Shown in pieces: positions 8,316 through 18,296 of a stretch of 64,000 bases of DNA. The notes below the pieces were generated by a model. That model was not told the DNA's origin. It did not search any database and was given only the letters and a program-made list of their open reading frames with translations. Position numbers and translations under genes: made by a program. Each line of letters opens with the position of its first letter. The stretch's first letter is position 1. Origin of the DNA: Burkholderiales bacterium (lineage in GTDB: Bacteria; Pseudomonadota; Gammaproteobacteria; Burkholderiales; WYBJ01); assembly GCA_022841915.1 (NCBI GenBank), contig JALHQN010000003.1, forward strand, positions 248,001 to 312,000. The letters run 5' to 3'.

Positions 8316-9239
8316 TCATGACGCGGTGTCTGCGGCCGAGCCATGGCGGGGAAACGTCGCCGTGAATTTGCTGCCTCGCGTCGGCCCCGCGCTTTCCGCC
8401 GTGATTGTGCCGCCATGCGACTGAACCAACTCCCGCACCACAGCCAGGCCTACGCCGAGCCCGCGCGAGGCGACGGGGCCCTCTTGTGCGCCCTGTGCGA
8501 ACAATTCAAATATGTGCGGGAGGGCATCGCTGCTTATGCCGATGCCGTTGTCGCAGACGCTGGCCTCGACGTGGTCTGCCCGCGATAACGCGGTGACGAC
8601 GATCGACCCGCCGACGGGGGTGTACTTGCAAGCGTTGTCGAGCAGATTGACGAGTATCTGTCTGACCCTATCAGGGTCGGCATCGATGAACAACACGCCC
8701 AAAGGGGCGCTCACAGTGAGCTTCTGGCTGCGCAGTTCCATGGCTGGGAGGCAGGACGCAACTGCTTGGCCGACAATCTCCGACAGGTCCACGAGGCGGC
8801 GTTCGAGACGGAACTTCCCGGTACTGGCGCGCGAAGCATCGAGAAGGTCTTCGATCAATCGAGCCAATTGTGTGCTGTTGCGGTGGATCACCGCCTGCAG
8901 CCGGGTCAGGAGCGGCGGATCGATGGAGCGAGCGCCTCCAAGCACATCCGAAGCCGACTGAATCGGCGCGAGACCATTGCGCATTTCGTGGGCCAGTATC
9001 GTCAATGCCTTGAGTTGGCGCTGCAGCGTCGATTCGGCAGCCAAGCGCTTATCCTGTGCCGCCAGCACAGCAAGCAGCAGCTCCTGGTTGACTTCGCGTA
9101 GATCGCGATCAGCGGTGCCGGGATCGCTGGCGTTGCGCTTGGTAGGCATATCAGCCCGGATCAGCTTCAATCGCGACAGGGAAGGCATCTCGCGGAAGCT
9201 TGCCGAAGAAACACGCGGAACATTCATTGTTGGATCCAT
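8316..9239 (-). CDS. Sensor histidine kinase, soluble
   Basis: A 307-residue kinase without membrane segments or a recognisable input domain. An N-terminal signalling helix (DLREVNQELLLAVLAAQDKR, 46-65) precedes HisKA with phospho-accepting His84 in LAHEMRNGLAPI, then an ATPase domain with NLLDNACKYT, VCDNGIGIS and GLGVGLAVV. GGGAG six bases before the ATG at 9239 fixes the start. The signalling helix closely resembles the linker of the GGDEF/kinase protein at 5662-7353, so these neighbours may exchange partners. It has no receiver of its own and no response regulator gene beside it. Confidence 0.9.
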   Translation of the reverse strand: MDPTMNVPRVSSASFREMPSLSRLKLIRADMPTKRNASDPGTADRDLREVNQELLLAVLAAQDKRLAAESTLQRQLKALTILAHEMRNGLAPIQSASDVLGGARSIDPPLLTRLQAVIHRNSTQLARLIEDLLDASRASTGKFRLERRLVDLSEIVGQAVASCLPAMELRSQKLTVSAPLGVLFIDADPDRVRQILVNLLDNACKYTPVGGSIVVTALSRADHVEASVCDNGIGISSDALPHIFELFAQGAQEGPVASRGLGVGLAVVRELVQSHGGTITAESAGPTRGSKFTATFPRHGSAADTAS

Positions 9240-9441
9240 CCTTGGCTCCCTCGATGCAGTGACTGCGCAAGCCGTCGCTCACCGTGGCGTTGTCGTGGTC
9301 TCGTGAAAACTCCGTGCCGTCGGAATCAGATGCTGCCGATCCATGGTTCGCGGGTGCCTTCCGATGAGCAACCGGGTAATGCCGATGTGTGGCTGCAGTG
9401 CGAATCGCTTCACCTTCCGATGCCCAAAGGAGGAGGGCTCG

Positions 9442-9678
9442 ATGAAAGTTCTTCAAGGCCGTCACGAGGATCGCACGGCCTGCGTTATCGAGGAACTGCA
9501 TTCTCCAATCTGCCATCCGCGAACGGCCGTACGTCAGAACAGGGCGGATCGGTCAGTATCCGTCCACTTGAATGTCATTTCTCGTGAAGCGCTCAAGCGA
9601 ATCGTGACGAATGATCTTCCGCCGAGCGACGAACCATGGCAAGGATGCGCCGTGAAGACCTGTCGAGTCCGTGCGTAA
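9442..9678 (+). CDS. Possible 78-residue small protein with a strong ribosome binding site
   Basis: The ATG at 9442 is preceded by AAAGGAGGA (9426-9434) with a seven-base gap, one of the best ribosome binding sites in the window. The product is polar and carries four cysteines (in TACVIEE, PICHPRT, QGCAVKTC); no family is recognised. The unusual frequency of Arg and Cys could mean a small metal-binding protein or simply non-coding DNA. The frame-independent evidence is the binding site alone. Confidence 0.35.
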   Translation: MKVLQGRHEDRTACVIEELHSPICHPRTAVRQNRADRSVSVHLNVISREALKRIVTNDLPPSDEPWQGCAVKTCRVRA

Positions 9679-9722
9679 GCGCACGAAAGTGGTCGGATCG
9701 CTGAACTCTGCGGGGGCCATCG

Positions 9723-10085
9723 ATGTTGTCGTCGCGCGTCGAATCCCGAATCCCCCGCTGCCCGAGTTCGAATAGCCCTTGGGGCGGAGGCAAGTGTCCG
9801 ACGGAAACCCCCGGGATGCGGATGAAAGTCGACCCAGCTGCTGCGATTGGCGCCGCCCTCTTCGAACATGAGTTCGTTCGCGAATGGCTTCGTGCGCTCG
9901 ATCAAGAAATGATTCGTGCGGTCGATCCGCTTCGGCCAGGCGTCGCTGTGTCAGGTGATCGCGAGGCCATGGTCCTATTCACAAAGGACAGGGAAGCCCT
10001 CGGGATTCTTGCGCGATTGATCTCCAGAGAAGGCGGAGAGAACTATCGCAATGTCATGAATCCAAGCACCTTCGTTTGGCCGTAG
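9723..10085 (+). CDS. Possible small hypothetical protein
   Basis: A 120-codon frame; the portion from the internal ATG at 9816 (starting MRMKVDPAAAIGAALFEHEF) looks more protein-like, with amphipathic Ala/Glu/Leu/Arg helices, than the Ser/Pro-rich start. There is no recognised family and no good ribosome binding site. Third-position GC is lower than in certain genes nearby. It may be a relic, a recent acquisition or chance. Confidence 0.25.
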   Translation: MLSSRVESRIPRCPSSNSPWGGGKCPTETPGMRMKVDPAAAIGAALFEHEFVREWLRALDQEMIRAVDPLRPGVAVSGDREAMVLFTKDREALGILARLISREGGENYRNVMNPSTFVWP

Positions 10086-10281
10086 GGCTCTCTGGTCAGG
10101 CTGCCAAGCTGAGCGGACCTTTGTGCCGCAATCCAGATGGTATGGCCGTTTGTGTCTGCTTGCTCACCGACCGACGTTGTCGGCAGGCCTATCGTGGCTG
10201 CGCAAACTGTGCGGACTGTGCTTCCAGGTCCAGCCACAGTGATGCGCACACCAGATCATCATCAACCTAAGGAACTGGGCC

Positions 10282-10921
10282 ATGAAACGCTTATCAGTAG
10301 TCTGCTTGCTCGCCTTCGCGGCTGTTGCTCCCGTGCTAGCCAATATCATCCCGGTCACCACGTCGATCGTGGAAACTTCCCCAGGAGTTTATGCCTGGAC
10401 CTACAACCTGCAGTTGTCCAGCGATCAGAACGTCAACTCCGGTGCCGCACCGAGTGTGAATCCGGTGCCGGCCGTCAACGAGAACAGAGGTGGTTTCCTG
10501 ACGATCTATGGTTTCGGCGGGTACATCAGCGGCAGTTGCTCGAGCCCAGTCGGCTGGACCTGTACGTCCCAGCTCATCGGCTTCACGCCGGCGACCGTCT
10601 TGCCGGCGTCGGACGAGGCCACGCTGTTGAATATCACTTGGTCTTACACCACGGGCGATGTGATCGGCGGGCAACCGGACGGGAAGAATCTGGGGGACTT
10701 CTTTCTGCTGTCGACGTTCAGTGAACCGGGGCTGGTCGCTTATACGGCACGCGGTATCGCCAATGGAGGCCCCCCGAGTGGACACGATCGCCGACAACGT
10801 AGGCAGCACGCAGGGTCCGTTGTTACAACCCACGGTGATCCCGATCACTTCGTCCCTGCTGCTGACCGGGCTCGGGCTGACGATGTTGGGCGTGGTCCGC
10901 CAACGGAAGAAGCCCGTCTGA
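10282..10921 (+). pseudogene. Exported PEP-CTERM-like protein, interrupted by a frameshift at a C6 run
   Basis: The start encodes a clear signal peptide (MKRLSVVCLLAFAAVAPVLA) followed by a beta-rich, Gly/Ser/Thr-rich secreted domain with a Cys pair in GSCSSPVGWTCTS. In the starting frame the sense ends after GIANGG near 10770; the +1 frame then gives a typical sorting tail: VIPITSSLLLTGLGLTMLGV, then VRQRKKPV and a stop at 10919-10921. The switch falls at six C residues (10770-10775); removing one C restores one frame of about 212 codons. The tail has the transmembrane helix and basic end of PEP-CTERM proteins but not the Pro-Glu-Pro signature. It may be a sequencing error, phase variation or true decay. 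Confidence 0.75.
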
Positions 10922-10939
10922 TCGTAGCGGCGAGCCGCC

Positions 10940-10974
10940 CGTACATGCCAGCCTGGCCACGGCCGGCATGTACG
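10940..10974 (+). terminator. Stem-loop after the exported protein gene
   Basis: A perfect 10-bp inverted repeat, CGTACATGCC (10940-10949) and GGCATGTACG (10965-10974), with a possible 3-bp inner extension, begins 18 bases after the restored stop codon at 10921. Its place fits a terminator, but there is no T-run. Its position right after the +1-frame stop supports that stop as the real gene end. Confidence 0.5.
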
Positions 10975-11383
10975 ACGGCTTCCGCCGCTGCGTTCGCGCT
11001 GATCCCTAGATTGGGGCGGCCTCCGAAGGTCGGGGTTGCGCGCAAGCGCCAGTGCGCATCCCGCGAAGCCGGCATTGCTGCGGAGCCGCCACAAGGTGGT
11101 CCGCATCCTGATGCAGCAGAGCGTTACCGACGATAGAGAACGGGTACGACGTTTGCGTAACGCGAGCATCGACGGCCGGCTGAAGGAGTGCCAGTCAGTC
11201 GGTTCTGCAGCGCACAGACGTGATCAGCGGCGAGGCGTTACTTTCAAAAGAATCGAATGTCTCTCCAATGAAGCGCTTGCACCAGTGGCGGACTGCATGC
11301 TTGCGAGTCCGGATCAGTGGCAAGGGCCAGGTCGATCGATGGCGCGCGCATCATGCGATCGCCATCAATGGAAAGGAGCGAGC
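10975..11383. other. Non-coding leader region of the N-ATPase operon
   Basis: No supported gene. It presumably contains the operon promoter, though no good -35/-10 pair was recognised. A 7-bp inverted repeat (GATGGCG at 11338-11344, CGCCATC at 11360-11366) ends six bases before the ribosome binding site of the leader frame and could affect translation. Confidence 0.4.
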
Positions 11384-13315
<1,932 letters not shown>

Positions 13316-13323
<8 letters not shown>

Positions 13324-13654
13324 CGCGCCGAAGCCGCCCGTGCACGACGACCTCGACCTCGCCGACCAGGTCGGTGCCAAGGCGGCGCGCAAACTGAGGG
13401 CGCGCCGGCATCGCACCGCCGGCATCTGGTTCGGACTCGGCATGATGGGGCTGATCGGCTGGTCGGTGGCCATCCCGACACTGCTCGGTGCTGCGCTCGG
13501 GCTGTGGCTGGATGGGCGCTATCCGGGTGGCCGCTCCTGGACGCTGACGCTACTGGTGGCTGGGCTGACGATCGGCTGTTTCAACGCCTGGCGTTGGATC
13601 ACCAAGGAGGATCAGGCCATGCGTGACGAGCAGCACGGTGACGGCGATGAATGA
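13316..13654 (+). CDS. atpQ: N-ATPase accessory membrane protein AtpQ (AtpI-like)
   Basis: A 112-residue membrane protein with a charged N terminus (MSDAPKPPVHDDLDLADQVG) and two hydrophobic helices (about 43-65 and 75-95), ending in a polar tail. AtpQ is found only in N-ATPase operons and resembles AtpI, an assembly factor for the c-ring. The ATG at 13316 overlaps the end of atpC by eight bases. Identification rests on position plus AtpI-like topology. Confidence 0.85.
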
Positions 13655-13955
13655 AGCTCTGGGGCTGGTCCTGGCAGGAGTGACGGGCTTGATGCTCGGC
13701 GTGATTTTCTTCGGCGGTCTATGGTGGACAGTGCGCAGGGGCACGGCATCGTCGCGTCCCGCGGTTTGGTTTGTCGGCAGCTTCGTGGTGCGCACCATCG
13801 TCGTGTTGGCCGGCGTGTATTTCGTCGCCGGCGAGTCGTGGCAGCGGCTCCTGCTGTCTCTGCTGGGATTCCTGGTCGCGCGAATGCTTGTGACCCGCCT
13901 CAGTCCGCCACCGAGCGTTCCGTTCACTCGCGCGGAGGTGCGACATGCGCCTTAG
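13647..13955 (+). CDS. atpR: N-ATPase accessory membrane protein AtpR
   Basis: A 102-residue membrane protein with three predicted helices (around 5-28, 40-60, 64-82), including GLWWTVRRGTASSRPAVWFV. AtpR is specific to N-ATPase operons and is thought to help insert or stabilise the membrane rotor through its conserved arginines. It overlaps atpQ by eight bases and atpB by eleven. A GTG at 13623 is a less likely start. Confidence 0.85.
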   Translation: MNEALGLVLAGVTGLMLGVIFFGGLWWTVRRGTASSRPAVWFVGSFVVRTIVVLAGVYFVAGESWQRLLLSLLGFLVARMLVTRLSPPPSVPFTRAEVRHAP

Positions 13956-14658
13956 TCCAGATGAAATGATCTTTTGGCAAGACGGCTTCGCGAAGCTCAA
14001 CGCCACCATCTTGTTCACCTGGGGCTTGATGTTCGTGCTTGCCGTGGGCGCGAAACTGATCACGCGCAAGCTCTCCAGGGACCTCCAGCGGTCTCGTTGG
14101 CAGAATCTGCTGGAGATCGTGGTCACCGGGATCGAGAAGCAGATCGAGGAAGTCGGGCTGAGCCAGCCGCGCAAATTTCTTGCCTTCATCGGCACCATCT
14201 TTCTGTTCATCGCCGCAGCCGCCCTGTGCACCGTCATTCCCGGCTATCAAGCACCCACAGGGTCGCTTTCGACGACGGTAGCACTTGCGTTGTGCGTCAT
14301 GGTGGCTGTGCCTGTGTTCGGTATCGCCGAACAGGGCCTGGGCGGCTACCTCAAGTCGTACGTGAGTCCGACCTTCATCATGTTGCCGTTCAACATCATC
14401 AGCGAGGTGTCCCGCACGCTGGCGCTGGCGGTGCGGTTGTTCGGCAACATGATGAGCGGGGCGATGATCATCGGCATCCTGCTGGCCATCACGCCCTTCA
14501 TCTTTCCCATCGTCATGACGCTGCTGGGGTTGCTCACCGGCATGGTGCAGGCCTACATCTTCAGCATTCTGGCTGCGGTTTACATCTCGGCCGCCACGCG
14601 GACGCATCGCCCCAAGCCGACGCCCGAAGTGGCATCCGGGACGATTCCCGAAAATTGA
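13945..14658 (+). CDS. atpB: N-ATPase a subunit (ion channel)
   Basis: A 237-residue integral membrane subunit that forms the ion half-channels against the c-ring. Five or six hydrophobic helices are visible, and the essential arginine lies in SEVSRTLALAVRLFGNMMSG. The C-terminal hairpin TLLGLLTGMVQAYIFSILAA matches the family. It lies between atpR and atpE in the operon. Confidence 0.94.
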   Translation: MRLSPDEMIFWQDGFAKLNATILFTWGLMFVLAVGAKLITRKLSRDLQRSRWQNLLEIVVTGIEKQIEEVGLSQPRKFLAFIGTIFLFIAAAALCTVIPGYQAPTGSLSTTVALALCVMVAVPVFGIAEQGLGGYLKSYVSPTFIMLPFNIISEVSRTLALAVRLFGNMMSGAMIIGILLAITPFIFPIVMTLLGLLTGMVQAYIFSILAAVYISAATRTHRPKPTPEVASGTIPEN

Positions 14659-14682
14659 GGCAACCCACGGAAGGACGAACTC

Positions 14683-14964
14683 ATGGATAGCGCAACTCTC
14701 ATTGCCGTAGCCTCGATTATCACTGCCGGCATCACCACGGCTTTCGGCACCATGGCGCCAGCGCTAGGCGAGGGCCGCGCGGTCGCCACGGCACTGACTT
14801 CGCTGGCGCAGCAGCCGGACGCCTCGGCCACCATCACGCGGACACTGTTCGTCGGCCTGGCGATGATCGAGTCCACGGCCATCTACTGCTTCGTGGTGTC
14901 GATGATTCTGATATTCGCCAATCCGTTCTGGAACGCCGTCGTCGCCCAGTCCGCGGGAAAGTGA
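14683..14964 (+). CDS. atpE: N-ATPase c subunit (rotor ring)
   Basis: A 93-residue two-helix hairpin protein of the rotor ring. Helix 2 carries the ion-binding carboxylate Glu63 in MIESTAIY, with Ser64, Thr65 and Tyr68 as further ligands of the Na+-type motif. In helix 1 Glu30 (in ALGEGRA) occupies the position of the Na+-binding Gln of Ilyobacter, giving a two-carboxylate motif. Such motifs occur in Na+-coupled rings, but a Burkholderia N-ATPase ring has been reported to be proton specific, so the coupling ion cannot be told here. AGGACG lies about ten bases upstream of the ATG. Confidence 0.95.
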   Translation: MDSATLIAVASIITAGITTAFGTMAPALGEGRAVATALTSLAQQPDASATITRTLFVGLAMIESTAIYCFVVSMILIFANPFWNAVVAQSAGK

Positions 14965-14967
14965 GCG

Positions 14968-15750
14968 ATGCTGATCGATTGGTTCACGGTCGGTGCGCAG
15001 GTGGTCAACTTCCTCATCCTGGTTTGGCTGCTGCGACGCTTTCTCTACGGACCGATCCTCGATGCGATCGATGCGCGAGAGGCGCGAATCGCCGCCGAAC
15101 TCGCGGATGCGCAGGCGAAGCAGGCGCAGGCGCAATCGGAGCGCGATCTGTTCGCGCGCAAGAACGAGGTGTTCGACCAACAGCACGCGGAGCGCTTGGG
15201 GCAGGCAAAGGAGCAAGTCAGAGCCGAACACAGGCGGCTCATGAACGAAGCTCGACAGGCCGCCGACGACATGCACAGACAACGTCGGGAGGCCCTGGAG
15301 CGCGAACAACGGGATCTGAACGACGAAATCACGCGGCTGGCACGCAAGGAGGTGTTCGCCATCGCGCGCAAGACCCTTGGAGATCTTGCGGATTCCAGTC
15401 TCGAAGAGCGCATGGGCAAGGTGTTCACGTGCCGCTTGCGGGATCTGCGCGGGCCGGTGAAGGAAGGCCTCGCCGCAGCACTGCGAACCGGAGCCGAACC
15501 GGCTCGGGTGCGCAGCACCTTCGAGCTGCCCGAGTCGCAACGCATCGCGATACAGGCGGCGATCAACGAAATTGCCACTGCCGATGTCCGCATCCGGTTC
15601 GAAGCGGCGCCGGCGTTGGTGAGCGGGATCGAACTCAGCGCGAATGGGCAGAAGGTGGCCTGGAGCATCGCCGATTACCTCTCCACGCTGGAGCGGCGCA
15701 TTGGGGAATCGCTAAAGCCGCCCTCCGGTCCAGAGCCGGAAAGCCCATGA
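14968..15750 (+). CDS. atpF: N-ATPase b subunit (peripheral stalk), long form
   Basis: A 260-residue stalk subunit: one membrane helix (about 8-28, [19 protein letters not shown]) followed by a long charged coiled coil to about 130 and a compact C-terminal domain. Standard b subunits have about 156 residues; the operon has no delta gene, and the extra C-terminal domain may take over delta's role of joining the stalk to the alpha subunits (inference, in line with N-ATPases). The start follows atpE by three bases; the stop overlaps atpA (ATGA). Confidence 0.92.
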   Translation: MLIDWFTVGAQVVNFLILVWLLRRFLYGPILDAIDAREARIAAELADAQAKQAQAQSERDLFARKNEVFDQQHAERLGQAKEQVRAEHRRLMNEARQAADDMHRQRREALEREQRDLNDEITRLARKEVFAIARKTLGDLADSSLEERMGKVFTCRLRDLRGPVKEGLAAALRTGAEPARVRSTFELPESQRIAIQAAINEIATADVRIRFEAAPALVSGIELSANGQKVAWSIADYLSTLERRIGESLKPPSGPEPESP

Positions 15751-17354
15751 GCGCGACAACCGCGACCCTGCAGCAGGTTTTCGCACGCGCGTTCTCCGAC
15801 ATCGGCAGGACGACCGAAGCCTTCATGCCGCAACTGTGCCTGCGCGAAGTCGGCACGATCAGCAGTGTGTCCACCGGTATTGCCCGTGTCGTCGGTCTTC
15901 CTGGTGTGGGCTGCGACGAACTGGTGAAGTTTCCCGGCGACGTGTTCGGCATCGCGTTCAACGTGGATGCGGACGAAGTCGGCGTCGTGCTGCTCGGCCA
16001 ATATTGGCATCTGCATGCCGGTGATGAGGTCGAGCGCACCGGGCGCGTCATGGACGTGGCGGTGGGGGCGGGCTTGCTGGGCCGCGTGATCGATCCGCTC
16101 GGCCGGCCACTCGACGGCAATGGCCGCATTTTGTTGAACGAGCGATGGCCCATTGAACGTCCCGCCACGCCGATCATGGACCGCGCGCCGATCACTGCGC
16201 CGCTGCAGACCGGCATCAAGGTCATCGATGCGCTGATCCCCATCGGGCGGGGCCAGCGGGAACTGATTCTGGGTGATCGGCAGACCGGCAAGACAGCCAT
16301 TGCCATCGATACCATCCTAAATCAGCGTGGCAAGGATGTCGTTTGCGTCTACTGCGCCATCGGTCAGCGCTCAGCCGGCGTGGCCAAGGTCGTAGCCACC
16401 TTGAGTGAGAAGGGGGCGCTCGATTACACGGTGGTGGTGGTTACCGAGGGCAGCGATCCCCCAGGCCTCACCTATGTTGCGCCCTATGCTGCGACCAGCA
16501 TCGCCGAGCACTTCATGGAAGCGGGTCGCGACGTGCTCATCGTTTACGACGATCTCACCCATCACGCCCGCGCCTATCGCGAGTTGTCCCTGCTTTTGCG
16601 CCGACCACCGGGACGCGAGGCGTTTCCAGGCGACATCTTCTACATCCATTCGCGGCTGCTGGAACGGTCGACGCATCTGAGCGAGGAACGCGGCGGCGGG
16701 TCGCTGACCGCCCTGCCCGTCATTGAAACCGAGGGACAGAACATCTCGGCCTACATTCCGACCAACTTGATTTCGATCACCGATGGTCAGATCTATCTGT
16801 CACCGTCGCTGTTCGGATTGGGCGTGCTGCCCGCTGTCGATGTGGGCCAGTCCGTGTCGCGCGTCGGTGGCAAGGCGCAGCGTGCTGCCTACCGTCGGGT
16901 GGCAGGCGATCTCAAGCTGGCCTACGCGCAGTTCGAGGAGCTCGAGACGTTCGCTCGCTTCGGCGCTCGTCTGGATGACGACACCCGCAAGAGCATCGAC
17001 CATGGACGGCGCATCCGGGCCTGCCTCAAGCAGCCGGAGTTCGCTCCGGTCTCGGTGCCCGAGCAGATCGCCGTGCTGCTCGCGTTGACTGCGAGGCTGT
17101 TCGACGCGGTGCCGCTCGACCGACTGGTGGCCGCCGAGAAGGCGGTGCAACAAGCCGCCGCTCACATACCGGAGGAGGTGAGTGCACGATTCGAGCGCGG
17201 CGAAAAACTGAGCAACGACGATCGGGCCATCATCGTGGAGATCGGCCGCGTCGCGCTCGAAGATTTCTCGACAGACGAAGCGGTCAATTCGGTGCGCGCA
17301 CAGGCGTCGGGTGCCGGGGTCGAGCCCGCGCCCGCCGACATCAGGGATTCTTGA
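15747..17354 (+). CDS. atpA: N-ATPase alpha subunit
   Basis: A 535-residue non-catalytic nucleotide-binding subunit alternating with beta in the head. It shows Walker [28 protein letters not shown], the [20 protein letters not shown] Walker B segment and [14 protein letters not shown]. The frame is open further upstream but in the wrong frame of atpF, so the ATG at 15747, overlapping the atpF stop by four bases, is the start. It runs past the atpG ribosome binding region. Confidence 0.96.
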   Translation: MSATTATLQQVFARAFSDIGRTTEAFMPQLCLREVGTISSVSTGIARVVGLPGVGCDELVKFPGDVFGIAFNVDADEVGVVLLGQYWHLHAGDEVERTGRVMDVAVGAGLLGRVIDPLGRPLDGNGRILLNERWPIERPATPIMDRAPITAPLQTGIKVIDALIPIGRGQRELILGDRQTGKTAIAIDTILNQRGKDVVCVYCAIGQRSAGVAKVVATLSEKGALDYTVVVVTEGSDPPGLTYVAPYAATSIAEHFMEAGRDVLIVYDDLTHHARAYRELSLLLRRPPGREAFPGDIFYIHSRLLERSTHLSEERGGGSLTALPVIETEGQNISAYIPTNLISITDGQIYLSPSLFGLGVLPAVDVGQSVSRVGGKAQRAAYRRVAGDLKLAYAQFEELETFARFGARLDDDTRKSIDHGRRIRACLKQPEFAPVSVPEQIAVLLALTARLFDAVPLDRLVAAEKAVQQAAAHIPEEVSARFERGEKLSNDDRAIIVEIGRVALEDFSTDEAVNSVRAQASGAGVEPAPADIRDS

Positions 17355-17382
17355 CGAACTTGCCACAGCACATGCTCCCGAC

Positions 17383-18276
17383 ATGAGCGACACCACAGCG
17401 AGCCTGCGGCGCAAGATCGGCAGCGCCGGCGACCTGCAATCGGTCGTGCGCACGATGAAGACCCTGGCTGCCTCGAACATTGGTCAGTACGAGCAATCCG
17501 TAAGAGCCTTGGGTGACTACTATCGGAGCGTGGAGCTGGGCTTGAGCATCTGCTTCCGGAAGAACGCGGCGGCGTCGATGAAGGCAAGCCCTGAACGCCC
17601 CGATGCCAAGGCCGTCAGCGCTGTCGTGTTCGGCTCGGATCAGGGGCTGGTCGGTGGCTTCAACGACACGGTGGCCGATTTCGCGTTGAAGGTCATTGCA
17701 CAGTGGCCGGGCACTGCGCGGGTGTGGGCGGTCGGCGAACGGGTGCATGGGCGCCTTGCGGACGCTGGTCTCGCGCTGGCAGGACTCCATGGCGTGCCGA
17801 CCTCCGTCCAGACCATCACGCCACTGGTCGGACGGATTCTCGTGCAGAGCGAGGCAGGCCAGCAACAGGACGAGTTCGGCGAGCTCCATCTCTTCTACAA
17901 TCGTCCCACCACAGGCGCGATCTATGCGCCGGTCCAGCAGCGGCTGCTGCCCTTGGATGAAGCCTGGCGACGCAATCTCGTCGAACTGCCTTGGCCGACG
18001 GGAAATCTGCCCGAAATGCTCGGTGACGAGATCGTGACCCTGCGGGCGCTGATCCGCGAGTATCTGTTCGTTTCGCTGTTCAGGGCTTGCGCCGAGTCTC
18101 TGGCGAGCGAGAACGCCAGCCGTCTGGCGGCGATGCAGCGCGCGGACAAGAACATCGAAGATCTGCTGCAGGATCTCAACGGAACCTTCCACCGGCTGCG
18201 TCAGAGCGGTATCGACGCGGAACTGTTCGACATCGTCTCCGGCTTCGACGCACTGACGGGGCCAGCGCAGACCTAA
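17383..18276 (+). CDS. atpG: N-ATPase gamma subunit
   Basis: A 297-residue central shaft subunit. The N-terminal helix (LRRKIGSAGDLQSVVRTMKT, then LAASNIGQYEQS) and C-terminal helix (SLASENASRLAAMQRADKNI) form the typical coiled coil; the middle GSDQGLVGGFND matches the conserved SDRGLCGGFN region. It is the last gene of the ATPase operon. An upstream in-frame start at 17311 lies inside atpA and is not needed. Confidence 0.93.
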   Translation: MSDTTASLRRKIGSAGDLQSVVRTMKTLAASNIGQYEQSVRALGDYYRSVELGLSICFRKNAAASMKASPERPDAKAVSAVVFGSDQGLVGGFNDTVADFALKVIAQWPGTARVWAVGERVHGRLADAGLALAGLHGVPTSVQTITPLVGRILVQSEAGQQQDEFGELHLFYNRPTTGAIYAPVQQRLLPLDEAWRRNLVELPWPTGNLPEMLGDEIVTLRALIREYLFVSLFRACAESLASENASRLAAMQRADKNIEDLLQDLNGTFHRLRQSGIDAELFDIVSGFDALTGPAQT

Positions 18277-18296
18277 ACAGGAAGCAGACCGACACC

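Larger units (their letters stand above)
9240..10281. other. Gene-poor kilobase between the kai region and the exported protein
   Basis: No frame here has a recognisable product, and codon usage is less GC-biased than in the neighbours. Two small frames are listed separately as possible genes. The rest must hold the promoter of the kinase gene (leftward) and of the exported protein gene (rightward). AAGGA lies about eight bases before the ATG at 10282. No tRNA, repeat or mobile-element end was seen. Confidence 0.45.

Noticed and set aside
9755-9800. GTTCGAAT-like T-loop sequence
   Set aside because: No flanking T-stem or acceptor stem on either strand.
10922-11136. Continuation of the exported protein frame to 11136
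   Set aside because: After the frameshift the residues are Arg/Pro-rich without protein character; the sorting tail lies in the next frame and ends at 10921.
14961-15746. 262-codon N-terminal extension of the alpha subunit frame
   Set aside because: It is the out-of-frame reading of atpF; the alpha subunit family begins at 15747.
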